Positions 1-18,088 of a stretch of 64,000 nt of DNA are shown one piece after another. Below the pieces are notes generated by a model that did not search any database, had not been told where the DNA came from, and saw only the letters and a program-made list of their open reading frames with translations. This DNA is from Latrodectus hesperus. Taxonomy: Eukaryota; Arthropoda; Arachnida; Araneae; Theridiidae. Each line of letters begins with the position of its first letter. The first letter of the stretch is position 1. Location: contig CM075862.1 in NCBI GenBank assembly GCA_037975125.1, forward strand, positions 47,285,020 through 47,349,019, in the 5' to 3' direction. A program made the translations under genes and the position numbers.

Positions 1-777
<777 letters not shown>

Positions 778-939
778 CCTTATATATGTTGGTATAAATA
801 ATTTTTATAATATACATTTGTTGTTATATTGCTTACCTTCCATAGTGAGAAATAGGAGAAAAAAGCATATTTTTTTTGACTTTCAAGACTTTAAGAGCTA
901 TTAGTATGTATGAGTGTGTGTGCATAGACGTGAATGTAG

Positions 940-1183
940 CTGTTTGCACGACAATATCCTTCCAATAATTATATGAAAATATCCTTCCAATAATCGCATG
1001 AAAATATCCTTCCAACAATTTAAACGGTATTGAAAATATTCGAAAAATATTTATCTAACTGCACACATATTAGGCTGTTTGCACAACAATATCTTTCCAA
1101 TACTTGCGTGAAAATTTCCTTCCAGGAATATAAACTGTATTGAAAATATTCGGAAAATATTTATCGAACCGCACAAGTATTAG
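940..1183. repeat. Local tandem duplication, units of 134 and 110 bp
   Basis: Two diverged head-to-tail copies begin with ctgtttgcac at 940 and 1074. Each ends with a gcacaNNtattag-like segment, near 1073 and 1183. The first copy is 24 bp longer because it carries an extra copy of an inner sub-repeat built on gaaaatatccttccaata, which occurs three times between 951 and 1017. No coding content was seen. Confidence 0.8.
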
Positions 1184-2220
1184 AAACACATAATACCATG
1201 TATTATTATAAAAACGGTATGTTTATATTATACGATAAAATACAATTGCACGTAAATAAGTTTATTGATTTGTATTTAAATTTAAATGAAAATGAAAACA
1301 AATTATTAAATTAAATTTACTTAATTTCAAAAGTAAGCTATTTGTTTTAACCATGATACTTTTTTATAACTTTGTAAATAATATGTAAAAGTTTTCATTA
1401 TATATTGAATATTTGTAATTTTCTTGTGATAGAAAAACAAATATTTAAATATTCAAATCTAAAATTAACTTAAATAAGACAAAACATTACAGTTTTTTTA
1501 ATTATGAAGTAAAAATTTTATATACATTCGTTATATTTAAATTCATGTGGCTGATATTCTTTTTTATTAGAATTAATTCAATATTTTATTTCCCAACTTT
1601 TAAGAATATTCCAATTTTAAAGAAAAGTATTTCTCTTTCGTTAAAAATCGGTGTCACCTTTTAAATTCCCACAATATTATGTAAATTATTTTATAGAAGA
1701 TAAAAAGAAAACTTATAAGTTTTGATCTTAAAAGAAAAAAAAGGGAGTACTTTATGGAGTTTTTTATCAGATTTTCTCTAAGTTTTAGGAAGAAATTCGA
1801 TAAAGTAAACTTCATAATTTAAAGAATAATCTATGGAGAAAGCTCTACAATAGGGATCTCCCGTTTTTTGGAATTTACTCATTCTCTGCAGTAAAGAAGT
1901 TTTGCAATCTATTTTTTCTTTTTTAGATTTATTCAATATTTAGTATTTTATATTCAAGAGCCTGGATTATATATTCCTACGAAGAACTCCCGTATACCAA
2001 GTTAAAGCATTCTTCAATGTGTGTGTTTGTGCGAGTGCGATAAACTTAATTTATTGAACTCGTTCTTTAAGATAAATCTAGCTGTCATTCAATTTTTTGG
2101 AATACTTAATAATTTTTCAGTTGTTGATTTCTATATGAGTACACATGTGACACTCCAAATGCGGATAAATATTATATGACATATCATATGCTAATGAAGA
2201 CATTTATAGTATTTCGTTAT
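1184..2220. other. AT-rich non-coding sequence, nothing recognised
   Basis: No repeat family, RNA gene or supportable coding frame was recognised in this interval. Confidence 0.45.
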
Positions 2221-2398
2221 TTGGTTTGGTTTGTTCTCTCTTAACAGGTTTTATTTTGCTGGAGGGCTAATTTGACTAGGACATACGGCTTAGGGGGGAT
2301 TCTGAATTACTACAAGCATCCATGCCTAAGGTAAGATTCGAACCCACGAACTGTTATGTCGAAAGCGAGAGAGCTAAGCATTTGGTTGCCAGATCGAC
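2221..2398 (-). repeat. tRNA-derived SINE, minus orientation (copy 1)
   Basis: Read on the minus strand, the right end looks like a tRNA head. An A-box-like segment lies near 2365-2395 and a B-box match (ggttcgaatct) lies near 2333-2343. The body continues leftward to an (AACCAAA)-like tail at about 2221. The same sequence recurs at 50444-50620 in the same orientation, which shows it is a dispersed family. Retroposition is inferred from the internal polymerase III promoter boxes. No clear target-site duplication was seen. Confidence 0.75.
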
Positions 2399-5300
2399 TT
2401 TTTATTACTTGCACAGAAAGACATCATTAATGTGCCATAAGTCAGGTCTTATTCATCCATCGGTAACTTTGGTTGTTTAATTTTTTATTGATGATAAAAT
2501 ATTTAGCAATAAACTTAGAACGATTGAAACAGAATTTGCAGTTTAATGCAAAATTTGACAATGCATACAGAGTGATGTTAAGATTCCTTTCTATTTCAGT
2601 TAAAATGACACCAGAGAACAATATCGTCAGGAAACAGGCCAATTCTCATGCCAGTATAATGCCATTTTTCTATTTCCGCTAAAAATACAGAGAAGAGCAT
2701 TGTGCTGAAGACCAAGACTTTAGGGACGCCCTAACCAAGCTGGAAAAGGTTTTATATAATTTTACTCGAATGGATCTATGATGTTGAAAATCCGAGATTT
2801 ATGCCAAAGCGTTGCCACGAATACTTTATCGTGAAGTTTATATGACAAGTTTTGTTTTTCCACCCTGTCAAATGCTTTGTAAGTTATAAGGGAGCGGCAA
2901 TTATATGGTGGGTAATTAAACACAACGCGCAAAACTTAATGCATAATTGGATTACCAGCTTTGGTTATCTGGTGACAATAACTACTGCTTGTTGTGATAA
3001 CTTTGAATCGTATCTGTGTTGGACTTTAAGAGAGATTGTTGGTATAAATCATATTTATATTACTTAACCACACACTACTAATTGGAAAAGTAGAAAGATT
3101 CTGGACATCTTAAAAAATATTATAGATCATGTCCACTCTAAATGACTGAAATAAGCCCCAATAATTTTACTTTCAGTTCGATGTGCAATAAAGCCCGATA
3201 TAAATACATGCTGTGCAGTGCTAGTATATTGGAAAAGCATTAAGATTGCCCTCTGACATTTTAAATTTAAAGTATTTTATCAGGTCCAACTTTGCTTTCC
3301 CAACCTATAGTCAACCATTAAATCTCTTAATCCTACTTTTCTCAGTTTCCAGACATTACTGAAACTGTATACATTAAATGCATCATTATAAGCAAGAATT
3401 CGTACAACCTCTACTTTCACAATCTTACATTAATCAACATCCTGTTCTTAGCAGAAATGGTATAGATTTTGTAATTGAAGTCAATGAAAAAAAATATGAC
3501 ATGATCTGCCTACATAATATAACCTGCATGCGAATTATCAAATTTGTAAGATGTACTTGCAACTGCTACTAATATATAGTCTTTCAAAGTTATAAGTGCA
3601 GAACTAAAGAAAAAGGAACTGACTTGAAACCTTGATATCATCTCTAAAACCATATACATAAAATACGTACATTTTTTAAAATTGATTATTTTTTGTACTT
3701 AATGTGCATATACTTATCACTTTTCTCTTTAGATATATTGCAACCGATTTGTGTGCCACTAAAACGTTCTTTATTGAATATATCAAATTTATATTGCTTA
3801 AATATTTTGTTTCATTTGCAATTTACATTTTCATTATAATTTGCAATTTTTTGTTCACCGTGAAATCGGTATAATGAAACACACATTGAAACTAATATAA
3901 CAGTTATGAACAGTTATATTATTTTATGATATCAAGGAGTAAATGTTAAATACAATTTATAATCAGATAATCTTTTTCTGTCAATGAAAGTTTAAATGAT
4001 TGAAACAGATATATCAATTAATATTAAAGTATAGTCATTTAATGTATGCATATTCATGCATATTGTATGAGACTATTAATTCAGTAACAATTTAGTTGCA
4101 TATAAATGTTTACTACAAATAGCTATTTTTGATTATTTCCAGGAAAAATGCGCAATTTTTTTCAAAGATTTTGTAGAGACCTTTCATTTATAATTGAAAT
4201 ATTTATTTAGACAAATATATATCTTATATTCAGTGGCTCCAAAAAGCAACTTATCTGTTAAATACACATAAGTATAGTATTACATTAAAAATGAGTGTGA
4301 TTTCAAAATTTAAGTCTTCTGAATATTATAAGAAACTCTAGAAAAAAGTTTTATTATGTACTTTATAAGAGAGAGAGACCTTTTATCGAATTATATATAC
4401 TTTTAATATTTTTAAGTAGAAGAATTGTAGGACATAATTAAATAAGGAGTGCGAAATATCTAAAATACTTCATTTATGAAGTATTAAATAAAAAAAATCT
4501 ATAATATTTTACATATCATGCGTTTTTACTAGAATGAGAATGATATTTACTTATTCTTAGTGTTTTTATCAATATGCTTCAATTTCATTCATATTACACA
4601 ATTCTATAATATAGAATGGAATGTTTCTTTCAAATCCATTTCATGAACAAAATCATTTTTTACTGAAATTGATTGTTTTCCATATCAATCAAAAGGAAAC
4701 AACTTGAGGGAAACAATAAGGAACGCGAACATCGGATGTGTGTCGGTATTATGATAGTCATAAGAAATACGCTGCACTTGATTAAACTTTACTGGAAAAG
4801 AGTTTCGCAAAAGAGTGCCCTAACAAACAGAATTCCGTAAGTATCCGACCGAAATAATTTATCAGTGGCATCGCAACTCTCATAATAGAGTTGCATTTTT
4901 CGTTCAGAAAGATAGGAATCGAAAAATTGAGTTGAAACAGATAATACATTTTTCCAAGAGCGAGGAGATGTGAATAAAATAGAATTCATGCAGTGTGGCT
5001 GAAACAATTCCGCTTGATATCATTAAACTAACCGAAAAAATGCTGGAAATGACAATTCATGTTGTAGGTTTTAGAGTAAAAATATTTAAATAGAAAAATT
5101 CTCTTAAAATATATGAGTAGTCAATCTTTTGCTTCTAAGAAATATAATAATATTGAAAAGTTTCCTTTTTTTTAAGAATTACAGCATGTTTTTTTTATGA
5201 AATATTCTTACACAAATAGATGTTAATTTGGTTCTGATTGTAAAAAATAACTCAATATATTTAAACCATGTTTTAATGATAAATTTGAAATAACATGCTT

Positions 5301-5946
5301 TACAATAATTTAATATACAATATATAAATGAAAATAAACGTACTAAAATCGTTTCTACATGTAATTCTATTTACTTGATATTTGTAAATAACTGAATGCT
5401 GTTATGCCTCTTGAAAATAATTATAAGAAAAGCTTCAGCAAAGATATTTAACATTGTTGGGGTTCTAAAATTCCTTACTTTTATAAAATTAATATAAATT
5501 TTCTTTTAAAATATATTAAACAAAATATTTTTTACAACATTATCATCATATAAATGAGATTTAATCTGCTTCTTATAAAAAAAATTTAAAATAATTGATT
5601 ACTTAAGCAAGATTTCTTATAAATATTTTGCAGTTTACACTAATTTAATAATTGATAATTTAATATGCAGCATCTAATTCTTAAAGAAGTTGCTAAAATC
5701 ATTCTTAGATTCAAAATTATTACATATTGCAAATCTGAATGATGCTCGTAATCTTTTGAAAATAATTTAAAAAAAGCTTTAGATGAGATTTTTATCTTTA
5801 TAGAGGGTATAAAATTCCTTATACTTCGAGTCAAAGAAATTGCCTTTATTAAAAAAATCTTATATTTTGCAAACAAATTTTCTACAGATGATAGAATTGA
5901 AATGTTATAATTAAATATAATTTAAAATGGACAATATTTAGAAAAA
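2399..5946. other. Non-coding sequence without recognised features
   Basis: Mostly AT-rich, with slightly more balanced composition at about 2640-3070 and 4680-5040. Short open frames there (for example 4789-5007 minus) have no recognisable motif. A perfect hairpin lies at 4873-4894, with 8-bp arms (gcaactct / agagttgc) and a 6-nt loop. No gene is supported. Confidence 0.4.
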
Positions 5947-6036
5947 TTTTTATATATAATATAATATTATATTTTATTATACTATTTATATATAATATTA
6001 TTTTTATATATAATATTATATTTTATTTATAATAAT
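5947..6036. repeat. Degenerate AT-rich tandem repeat
   Basis: About three imperfect copies of a TTTTTATATATAATATTATA-type unit are arranged head to tail. It is low complexity and shows no coding content. Confidence 0.65.
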
Positions 6037-6089
6037 ATGCTATTAAGATTTTCATCTTTCAGTTCTACAAGAACCTTATACAGTGAATA

Positions 6090-6352
6090 CCAGTGTGTAT
6101 GCCCTCATGTCCCAAACACTGGTGGGTCTTCAAGATTTAGATATAAATACTAAGCAAAACATCCCCACACATTTGACCTGAAGTCCCTGGAGGTACCTTT
6201 TCACATGGGGAAAAATTGCAGTTCCTCCCTATTTTGAATGTAACAGCCACCATTAGAGAATACAACAGATCTTCGGTTAGGTGGGAAATTGAATTCACTT
6301 CCTTTCGATAACGAGTACAAATGCTCTAACCACTCTACCACTTGTAGCCTAA
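6090..6352 (-). repeat. tRNA-derived SINE, second family, minus orientation
   Basis: Read on the minus strand from 6352, the sequence opens with a tRNA-like head. The A box resembles tggtagagtggttagagc (about 6325-6345). A degraded B box (gtgaattcaatttccca) follows at about 6284-6300. The remaining roughly 200 bp form a body unlike the 2.2 kb family. Composition is clearly richer in GC than the flanks, as expected for an inserted element. No target-site duplication was identified. Confidence 0.6.
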
Positions 6353-11498
<5,146 letters not shown>

Positions 11499-13296
11499 GT
11501 TTATTTTTAATTCATTTCAATATAGTTGTAGATCAAACTTTCATGCTTAAATTTTGAATTTAAAAGGTTACTATACACTTAAAAAATTAATATTCTAAAA
11601 TTATCAATTTGCTAATAAAATTTATAACTCTAAATTCTTACTAAGGGATTTTCTTCTTCTTTTTTATACTTAATTTAAATGTTTTAATTCTTCAATTATT
11701 TTCTTAAAATTGAAACTTTATTTTCAATTTAAGAAATGTTTCAAAGCAACCTTCAAGTAAATAAAAAAAATAATTTTTAAAGGTAAGGTACCAGAAGTCC
11801 TTTTAGTATTTTCTAACAAGATAAACCAAACCAACAAACTCAATATTTTTAAAAATATAAGAAATAAAAACAAAAGAAAATATTTGAAGCCAATATCTTA
11901 CGAAACGTCTGAACTTGAAAATATATTTCACATTTACTGAGAATGAGAAATCTAATAGTTTGAAAAATGAATAGTAAAACATAATTAATTTTCATAATTA
12001 AATATTTTTAATTTACAAATAGAAGACATTAAGTATTCACACAAAAAAAGTTTAGAATACAATTTAACCAAGAATTAAAATTAGATTCTTTGTGATAAAA
12101 CTATTGTCTATCTGAATATATATCAACAATAAAACTGAAATATCTAAAAATATTCAAGTACAGGATATATATTTGTATTAAAATGTTCATAAAGAAATGA
12201 AGATAATTAAAACTAAAATAGAGGATAATTAAAATAATTCATAGTTATGAAAGTTGTTCGCATTCCCTTCAATGCCCCATTAGCACGATAATAAATTCGA
12301 CATCAGCGTTTTGTTTCCTTAGTTTCTTTGATTAGTAATCCTAAAATGAATCTCAGTAACCAAATTTTCTACAGTAGTAAGGCCTGATTGCAAACAAAGA
12401 GCAATATTTCCTATTTTTTTTCAAGACGCGACTGCTCGACAAAATTGACATTTTTGAAAGTAAAGCTCCAATTAGCTCTGAAAATTATTTATTTCAGCGT
12501 TTAAAATAATGAAACATAATATAAAAATTTCACTATGCAACATCGTATACCTTCATTGCTGTGATTAAGTTCAATTCTTTGATGACTGTTCTTGATCCCA
12601 CGCAATACATGGGTTTTGCGAAAATGTATAAACTAGTTATGTTGCAGAATAAAACTAATTTAAGTAACTGTTATAATATGTTAGTTCTCACTGATAAAAC
12701 TAGAGACTCTATTAAAATTTTAAAAAACGCATTTTTCTAGACAATTAATTTCATTATTGAATTATAATAACTTATATTTTATTGTTGGTTTTGTTGATGT
12801 TTTTAATTTTCTTCAATCATTTTAAGCTCAAAAGATGAATTCAACACGTGTAATTTATTTTGTTTACAAAAACAAGCTATTATCACTTTGCAATTTAATG
12901 CAAAATATGAGTGCCAAACAGAGTTTAAATTTTTAAACTTATAAGAAACACAATGATAAAAATGTTGTTATGGTTTTAGATGTACCAAACAATGCGACAC
13001 TAAGTAAGGGTCACAATAAATGGTATAAAATTGAAAGTTTTCAATAAATGCGAACGAAATATCTAAAATATTCTATTTTAAATATTGTTCATGTTAATAT
13101 TCGTAAACATACAATTGAAAACGTAAGAAATTGAATTTTAACAGTTTCATTACTCAGATAAGTAAATTTTGAAGATCACTTATGTCAATTTTCAACCATT
13201 AATCATTTATGAAAAATCATTAAAAAATTTTGATCATAAACTATTTATATATTAAGTTTGAAAATTTGGTAAGTTTATAAATTCTTACTATTCAAA
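11499..13296. other. AT-rich non-coding sequence, nothing recognised
   Basis: No coding frame, element end or RNA gene was recognised between the TA array and transposon A. Confidence 0.4.
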
Positions 13297-14801
13297 TACA
13301 CTCATGCCCATAAATTACGGTAATTACGAATAACACAGATATTGAACTTTAAAATAAAAATTTCACATGTAGAATTATCACACACATCTTACAGAATAAT
13401 ATGCAAATTACAAGATACCACCAGATGACACCAATAGTACGTTACAGTTACGAGAGTCTAAGAGAGGAGTATATAAGGAATGGTTGCAAAGAAGTAAAAC
13501 TGTGCACAAGCGTTTCAGAAGCTTTTCAATGCAATAACCACATAGTTATGGCACAAATGGAGCATTTGGATGATGTTTTACATGGTAGAATTATCGGCTG
13601 TCAGGAATGTGGACGTACCCAGCTGGAAGTATCCGACCAACTTGGAATCGCACAGAGTGTCATCTCTAGGCTTTCGCAACGGTTCCAAGGTGATGGTGAT
13701 GTGAGTAGACGCTACAGCACAGGTCGCTCCCCAGTTACCACGCCGAATGAGAACCGGTATTTGGCAGTTACTGCCAAAAAAAAAAAAACAGATGGAGCAC
13801 AACATCAGACCTGTCTCGTCAGCTTTCTTCAGCTACAAGCAAGACAGTTTCAAAGAAGGCCGAGTACAGACGCTTAGGGGACATTGGTCTATATGATTAT
13901 AAGCCTGTAAGATATGCTCCACACTCCGCAACTCACTGTCGCGTGCGATTAGCCTGGAGTAGTGAGCATGCATTGTGGACACCGCAACAGTGGTCTTGCG
14001 TGATGTTTTCCGACGAGTCCAGATTTAGCTTTCAGTTTGATTATCACCGGACTTTCATATGGAGACGGCCAGGTACCCATTACCGCTAAAAGAACACCAT
14101 TGAATGACACCATTATGGTGGTGCATGATTGCTTGTTTGCGGGTGGAATTAGTTTGGGATCCAGAACTTATCTACATGTGCAGAATGTAACCATAACAGG
14201 CCACATCTATCGGGATGTCATTCTGGAACAACATGTACGTTTGTTTTGGGGCGCTACGGTTGCAGAATTTTTGCTTACGGATGACAACGCCCGTCTTCAC
14301 CATTATAGATGAATGCCTTCAATCGAATAAAATCACCCGTATGGATTGGCCAGCATACTCATCTGACTTGAATCCAATAGAGCATATGTGGGACATATTT
14401 GGCTTACGAACTGCAGCCCGTCAATCCCTCTCCACTTGTTTACCGGAACTTCGGAGATCATTGCTTGATGAGTGGTGTAATATTCCCTAAGATCAGATTG
14501 ATAGTTTGATACTCAGCATGCCTTGGTGTTGAACGGCCTGTATTGCATCGTCTGGTAGAGACATACTATGTATTAACCATCATACTAACCATATTATTGT
14601 TTTTTGTAAACAGGTTCTTTTTTGACATTTGCCCCAGGGAGTAAAAATTGTAATTTTTAATAATCATGTGAAACGTATAGCATTGTTTTTGTTCTTTACC
14701 TTTTTTTAATAAATAGAATTTACAAATAAGTCACATTTTATTTGCTTCTGTCTCTTTGTTAAACTGAACTTGCATTATCCTCAATTTATGAACACAGTGT
14801 A
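13297..14801 (+). mobile_element. Tc1/mariner-type transposon A, full length, inactive
   Basis: A roughly 1.5 kb element is bounded by TA dinucleotides, the known target site of this superfamily. The left end begins TA-CACTCATGCCCATAAATTA. The reverse complement of the right end begins TA-CACTGTGTTCATAAATTGA. They share CACT, CATAAATT and a following taat, so the terminal inverted repeats are diverged but recognisable. The element holds one decayed transposase gene in plus orientation. Its right-end 80-90 bp align closely with the left end of element B at 19.1 kb, so the two belong to one family. Confidence 0.88.
13548..14532 (+). pseudogene. Decayed Tc1-like transposase (element A)
   Basis: This was a DDE transposase of the Tc1 type, which binds its terminal repeats and moves the element to TA sites. 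The start at 13548 (MAQMEHLDD) is preferred because the same Met-Ala-Gln start occurs in relative B. The paired-like DNA-binding region follows (GRIIGCQECGRTQLEV, then VSRRYSTGRSPVT). The catalytic core is split over frames: first Asp in FSDESRF (about 14005-14025), second in TDDNARLH (about 14275), and the Glu in DLNPIEHMWD. Breaks are a frameshift at a 13-A run (13776-13788), a stop and frame change near 14087, another shift near 14300, and a stop at 14488 just before the QDQID motif. It cannot encode an active enzyme. The family call rests on these motifs. Confidence 0.9.
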
Positions 14802-15127
14802 CTTCAAAAATATTTTATTAGAAATTGATGTAGTTTCTCTAATGCATGCATTTTAAGAGAGGGAGGAAAAGAGCAAGATGTGTGTATACCTAAATTATAC
14901 ATCTTTCTAATAAAAAAAAAGCTATCCATATTTTATGTCACTTACATAATTACTAAACTAATATAAAATATTCCATTGATTGGTAAGAAAATCTAGAAAA
15001 TTTTGTTCCATCATATTTGAAATGTTGTATTTTTTTTAAAGTTTAATTTAATTAGATTTGATTTAAAGTTTAATAATTTCTTATGAAATGAATTTTATAA
15101 TTTTTCATATGGTTATTTATAAATATG

Positions 15128-15139
15128 ATATTATATATA

Positions 15140-15222
<83 letters not shown>
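15128..15222. repeat. (TA)n microsatellite, about 47 units
   Basis: TA run with one phase break near 15146. It ends directly against the left edge of transposase relic C, so it may mark the original element edge or a later expansion. Confidence 0.95.
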
Positions 15223-15223
<1 letters not shown>

Positions 15224-15227
15224 GTGT

Positions 15228-15890
15228 GGATCACATTCCGTTGGAAGCATGGTAATGGACCCACAAAGCATGTCTACCAAAATTCTGCAGCATGTGAAAG
15301 GTACCCTGAATGCTTGCATATCAAGCAGAACCATGTGCTGAAGATTGGTTGCTCCTGACCTGCGCTCATGGTGACCATTAATAAGACATCCATTGACCCA
15401 ACACCATAGACGCCAACATCGGGAATGGCGCCGGATTAGTGCAATGTAGCACAGGATCGTTGCCTCAGATAAATCAAGCTTCTGTTTCTCCAGTGACAGT
15501 CGACAGTCTCCAGTGACAGTCGACAGTCTCCAGTGACAGGGACTACGTCATTGTGGTGATGGGATCAATCCTTCAGCAATTGTGAAATGCTCCACCACGT
15601 GACAATGTGGCATCAGGGTTTGGGGTGCCATTGAGTACGATTCCATGTCATCACTAATTTGTGTTCATGGCTTTATGACAACCCAATGTTTCGTGGATCA
15701 TGTACTAAGCCATTGGCATATCCCACCTATAAAGGGTACCCAATGCCCTTTATCAGCAGGACAATTCCCGACCGCACATTGTTTACATCAGTCAACATGC
15801 CCAACAAGTTGTACAATTGCTTCTCTGGTCACCATGCTCGCCAGATATCTCACCGATAAAGCAGGTTTGGGATATAATTGGACTCCTTTT
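15228..15890 (+). pseudogene. Tc1-like transposase relic C, both ends lost
   Basis: Conceptual translation over several frames gives Tc1-type blocks in order. They are a linker with TLNACISSRTM, a block with HHRRQHREWRRI, then YQQDNSRPH with the second catalytic Asp at 15760-15762, and SPDISPIKQVWDIIG. The usual Glu of the PIE motif is Lys here (codon 15859-15861), which by itself would abolish catalysis. A 20-bp unit is repeated about 2.5 times at 15489-15539, and stops and frameshifts are frequent. The N-terminal DNA-binding half and the C-terminus are missing, and no inverted repeats were found. The family differs from A and B, which have TDDNARLH instead of QQDNSRPH. Confidence 0.82.
15489..15539. 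repeat. 20-bp tandem repeat inside relic C
   Basis: The unit tccagtgacagtcgacagtc occurs at 15489 and 15509, followed by an 11-bp partial third copy. It lies in a region of decayed transposase coding sequence and probably arose by slippage after inactivation. Confidence 0.95.
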
Positions 15891-17180
15891 GCATACCTGT
15901 ATGTATGCATTTATACATGTGCATACGCATTTTTGGAGATTAGTATCTTCGTTAAGTATCAAAAACTGTACATTTTCATATATCACAATAATTTTAAATT
16001 GTGATTATTGTTAATATAGATTCATGGCAAAAATATTTTCAGAGAAAAATATTTTAACGCTAAATGTACATTTGAGTTGAAGTCACAGAATTTTTATTAA
16101 CGCAATGAAGTAAATAAATAACAGAAAATCATTTCTATAAAATTATAGTGAAAGTAATTGTTAAAGAACTGAAATGGATTTGATAACAAAAATGTATTCC
16201 CATTGGAAAGCTGAGGAAAATATTTAATCTCTCAAACTCCGCGGCAGTGTTCGTTTTTACCAAATCTATATCATCAGTATTTTCATCACTATAATAGAAT
16301 CATAAAATTTATTTTCTTTGAATGTTGATTGCGTAAAATATATTTGTTGCCGCTTTTACTAATGTTATTAAAAGTAGTTATAAATTATATTAGTTTGTGT
16401 GTCAATAGGGATTTTTTAAAACTTTCTGTTAACTAGATTATACACTGAGAATATTAAACATCAATATGATACACACAATGGGAATATTATTAAAATATGC
16501 TTGTTTATACTGATGTATATCATAATTTACTTACATTTTTACGATAATATTTTACGTTATGGCATGAAATATGATTTCCAAATTTAATACGCAGTAAAAG
16601 TTCCTATTAAATTCCAATTTTTACGACAAAGCAATACGGGAAAATATTAATTAATAACTTACTTTTTTATGTTTCTTAACTAAATATTATTGTGTGTATA
16701 TGGTTTTTATATGGTTTTTTCATATAATTTTGTATAGTCTGACATGATTTTCAAAAAGGCAATTTTGATGTTTAAGTTACTAATTAAAAATTTATTTACT
16801 CTTTACATATTATACCAAGAAATTTCGACAAAAATTCGCTTGTATAGATTTTTCTAATGTTCCATTTTTAATCAAATTATTGGCACATTTGCAAAATATT
16901 CATTCACTAAGTTATTAAAATTCCGTAAAATTAAAGTTTTTCTTATTGTGTTAAATTTTCAAAAAGAAATTCATAAATCCAGGATTATTCACTGAAGCTA
17001 CTGTATCTACGCTTGATAATGAATATTCATCAATTAAACGGGCAATCTTTATTATTACAGCTACACCAGAAGTGATATTTTTATTGAAAAATGTACATAA
17101 TTGATGGCTTTAAGAGTGAGGATATTTTTAATAATATAAGCTATGCATAGTATTCAAAAGTGTTTTATCTTGCTAATGAT
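15891..17180. other. AT-rich non-coding sequence, nothing recognised
   Basis: No supportable gene or repeat family was recognised. Confidence 0.4.
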
Positions 17181-17184
17181 GCGA

Positions 17185-17345
17185 TAGACTGATAACCAAA
17201 CAGTTAGCATTCTGTCCTTCTATTCAAAATTTCGTTATTTTAATTCCCACATTGGGTTTGGATGTTGTTAATGGTTCGGAAACCTACTAAAATTACAGGT
17301 ACCAGTCTAGTTAGCACTCGTTTGCAAAAATCTACTATAGAACGA
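17185..17345 (+). repeat. Possible degraded tRNA-derived SINE
   Basis: A head with an A-box-like segment (accaaacagttagcattctg, about 17197-17216) is followed about 30 nt later by a B-box-like segment ending in aattcccac. A body of more balanced composition then runs to about 17345. The boxes are degenerate and no target-site duplication was seen, so this is a weak call. Confidence 0.3.
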
Positions 17346-17971
17346 CAAACAAATTTGTTAATAGTGATCAAAAGTTTTCGATTATCCTTTGAAATAATAA
17401 CATTTCATGCTTTGGGCTCAAGATTTGTATCCTAAATCAAATTTAGATATGATGTATTGCATTTCTTCTTAGATTATATAAACAATTTATTATTTTTATC
17501 ACTAAATTATAAATTTATTCAATGAAATTTGCTTTAAGTATAACCTTATTTAATATTATGTGTGTTAAGTATGTTTAAAACATTTTGAAAAATTTAGCAT
17601 ATTTCGAAAGTTTATGACCAATTAGAATATCCTATGTATTTCATTTTTAGTGTAACACAATGCAGATCAACAAAGATCATTTGTATATATTATTCTAAAA
17701 ACTATAAGCACAAAAAGCAAATGGTACAACTTAAAGTCAACAGTCCATTTAAGATTGAATGTAATACTCTTACCGTTAATTCAATCAGACAAGTGGACTT
17801 CTTAGACCACTTACTTTTGTTTTAATATTAAATTATAAAGAAAAAAAGAGAGCAGGATAATGAATTTAATCAACAATTTGAAAAACTCTTTCATTTAAAC
17901 ATTAATGAAATATTTATTTTTAAAATGCTTCTTTTAAAAATTATTAAAAATTTAATAATCATATGTTTCAG

Positions 17972-18088
17972 CAGAATCCTTTGGGCGAATATGCTGTTGG
18001 CAACTGCTCGGATTCCATCGTTAAATTAATCACTCTTGATGATGAGTTGGGTCCAAATAGAATGCAACCAAAAGCTGTCTTTACTTAA
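17972..18088 (+). CDS. Candidate terminal exon, unknown protein
   Basis: A pyrimidine-flanked acceptor (atatgtttcag, ending 17971, with an alternative AG at 17974) leads into an open frame of 38 codons that stops at TAA 18086-18088. An AATAAA follows at 18101-18106. The peptide has ordinary, mixed composition (NPLGEYAVGNCSDS..., ending QPKAVFT), and local GC is well above the surrounding AT-rich DNA. I do not recognise the protein. An open frame this short can arise by chance, and AATAAA is common in AT-rich DNA, so this stays a hypothesis. If real, the upstream exons must lie to the left across long introns or outside the window. Confidence 0.3.
   Translation, partial: QNPLGEYAVGNCSDSIVKLITLDDELGPNRMQPKAVFT

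Noticed and set aside
2333..2395. tRNA-like A and B boxes that could suggest a tRNA gene (also at 6.3, 18.6, 20.2 and 50.6 kb)
   Set aside because: No complete cloverleaf or acceptor stem could be formed. The boxes are followed by non-tRNA bodies, and two copies share the same body, so they are SINE heads.
4789..5007. 72-codon open frame on the minus strand
   Set aside because: No motif was recognised and it contains a local hairpin. The length is compatible with chance.
15645..16004. 119-codon open frame on the plus strand
   Set aside because: It lies over transposase relic C in a frame that does not carry the transposase motifs. The motif-bearing frames differ from it.
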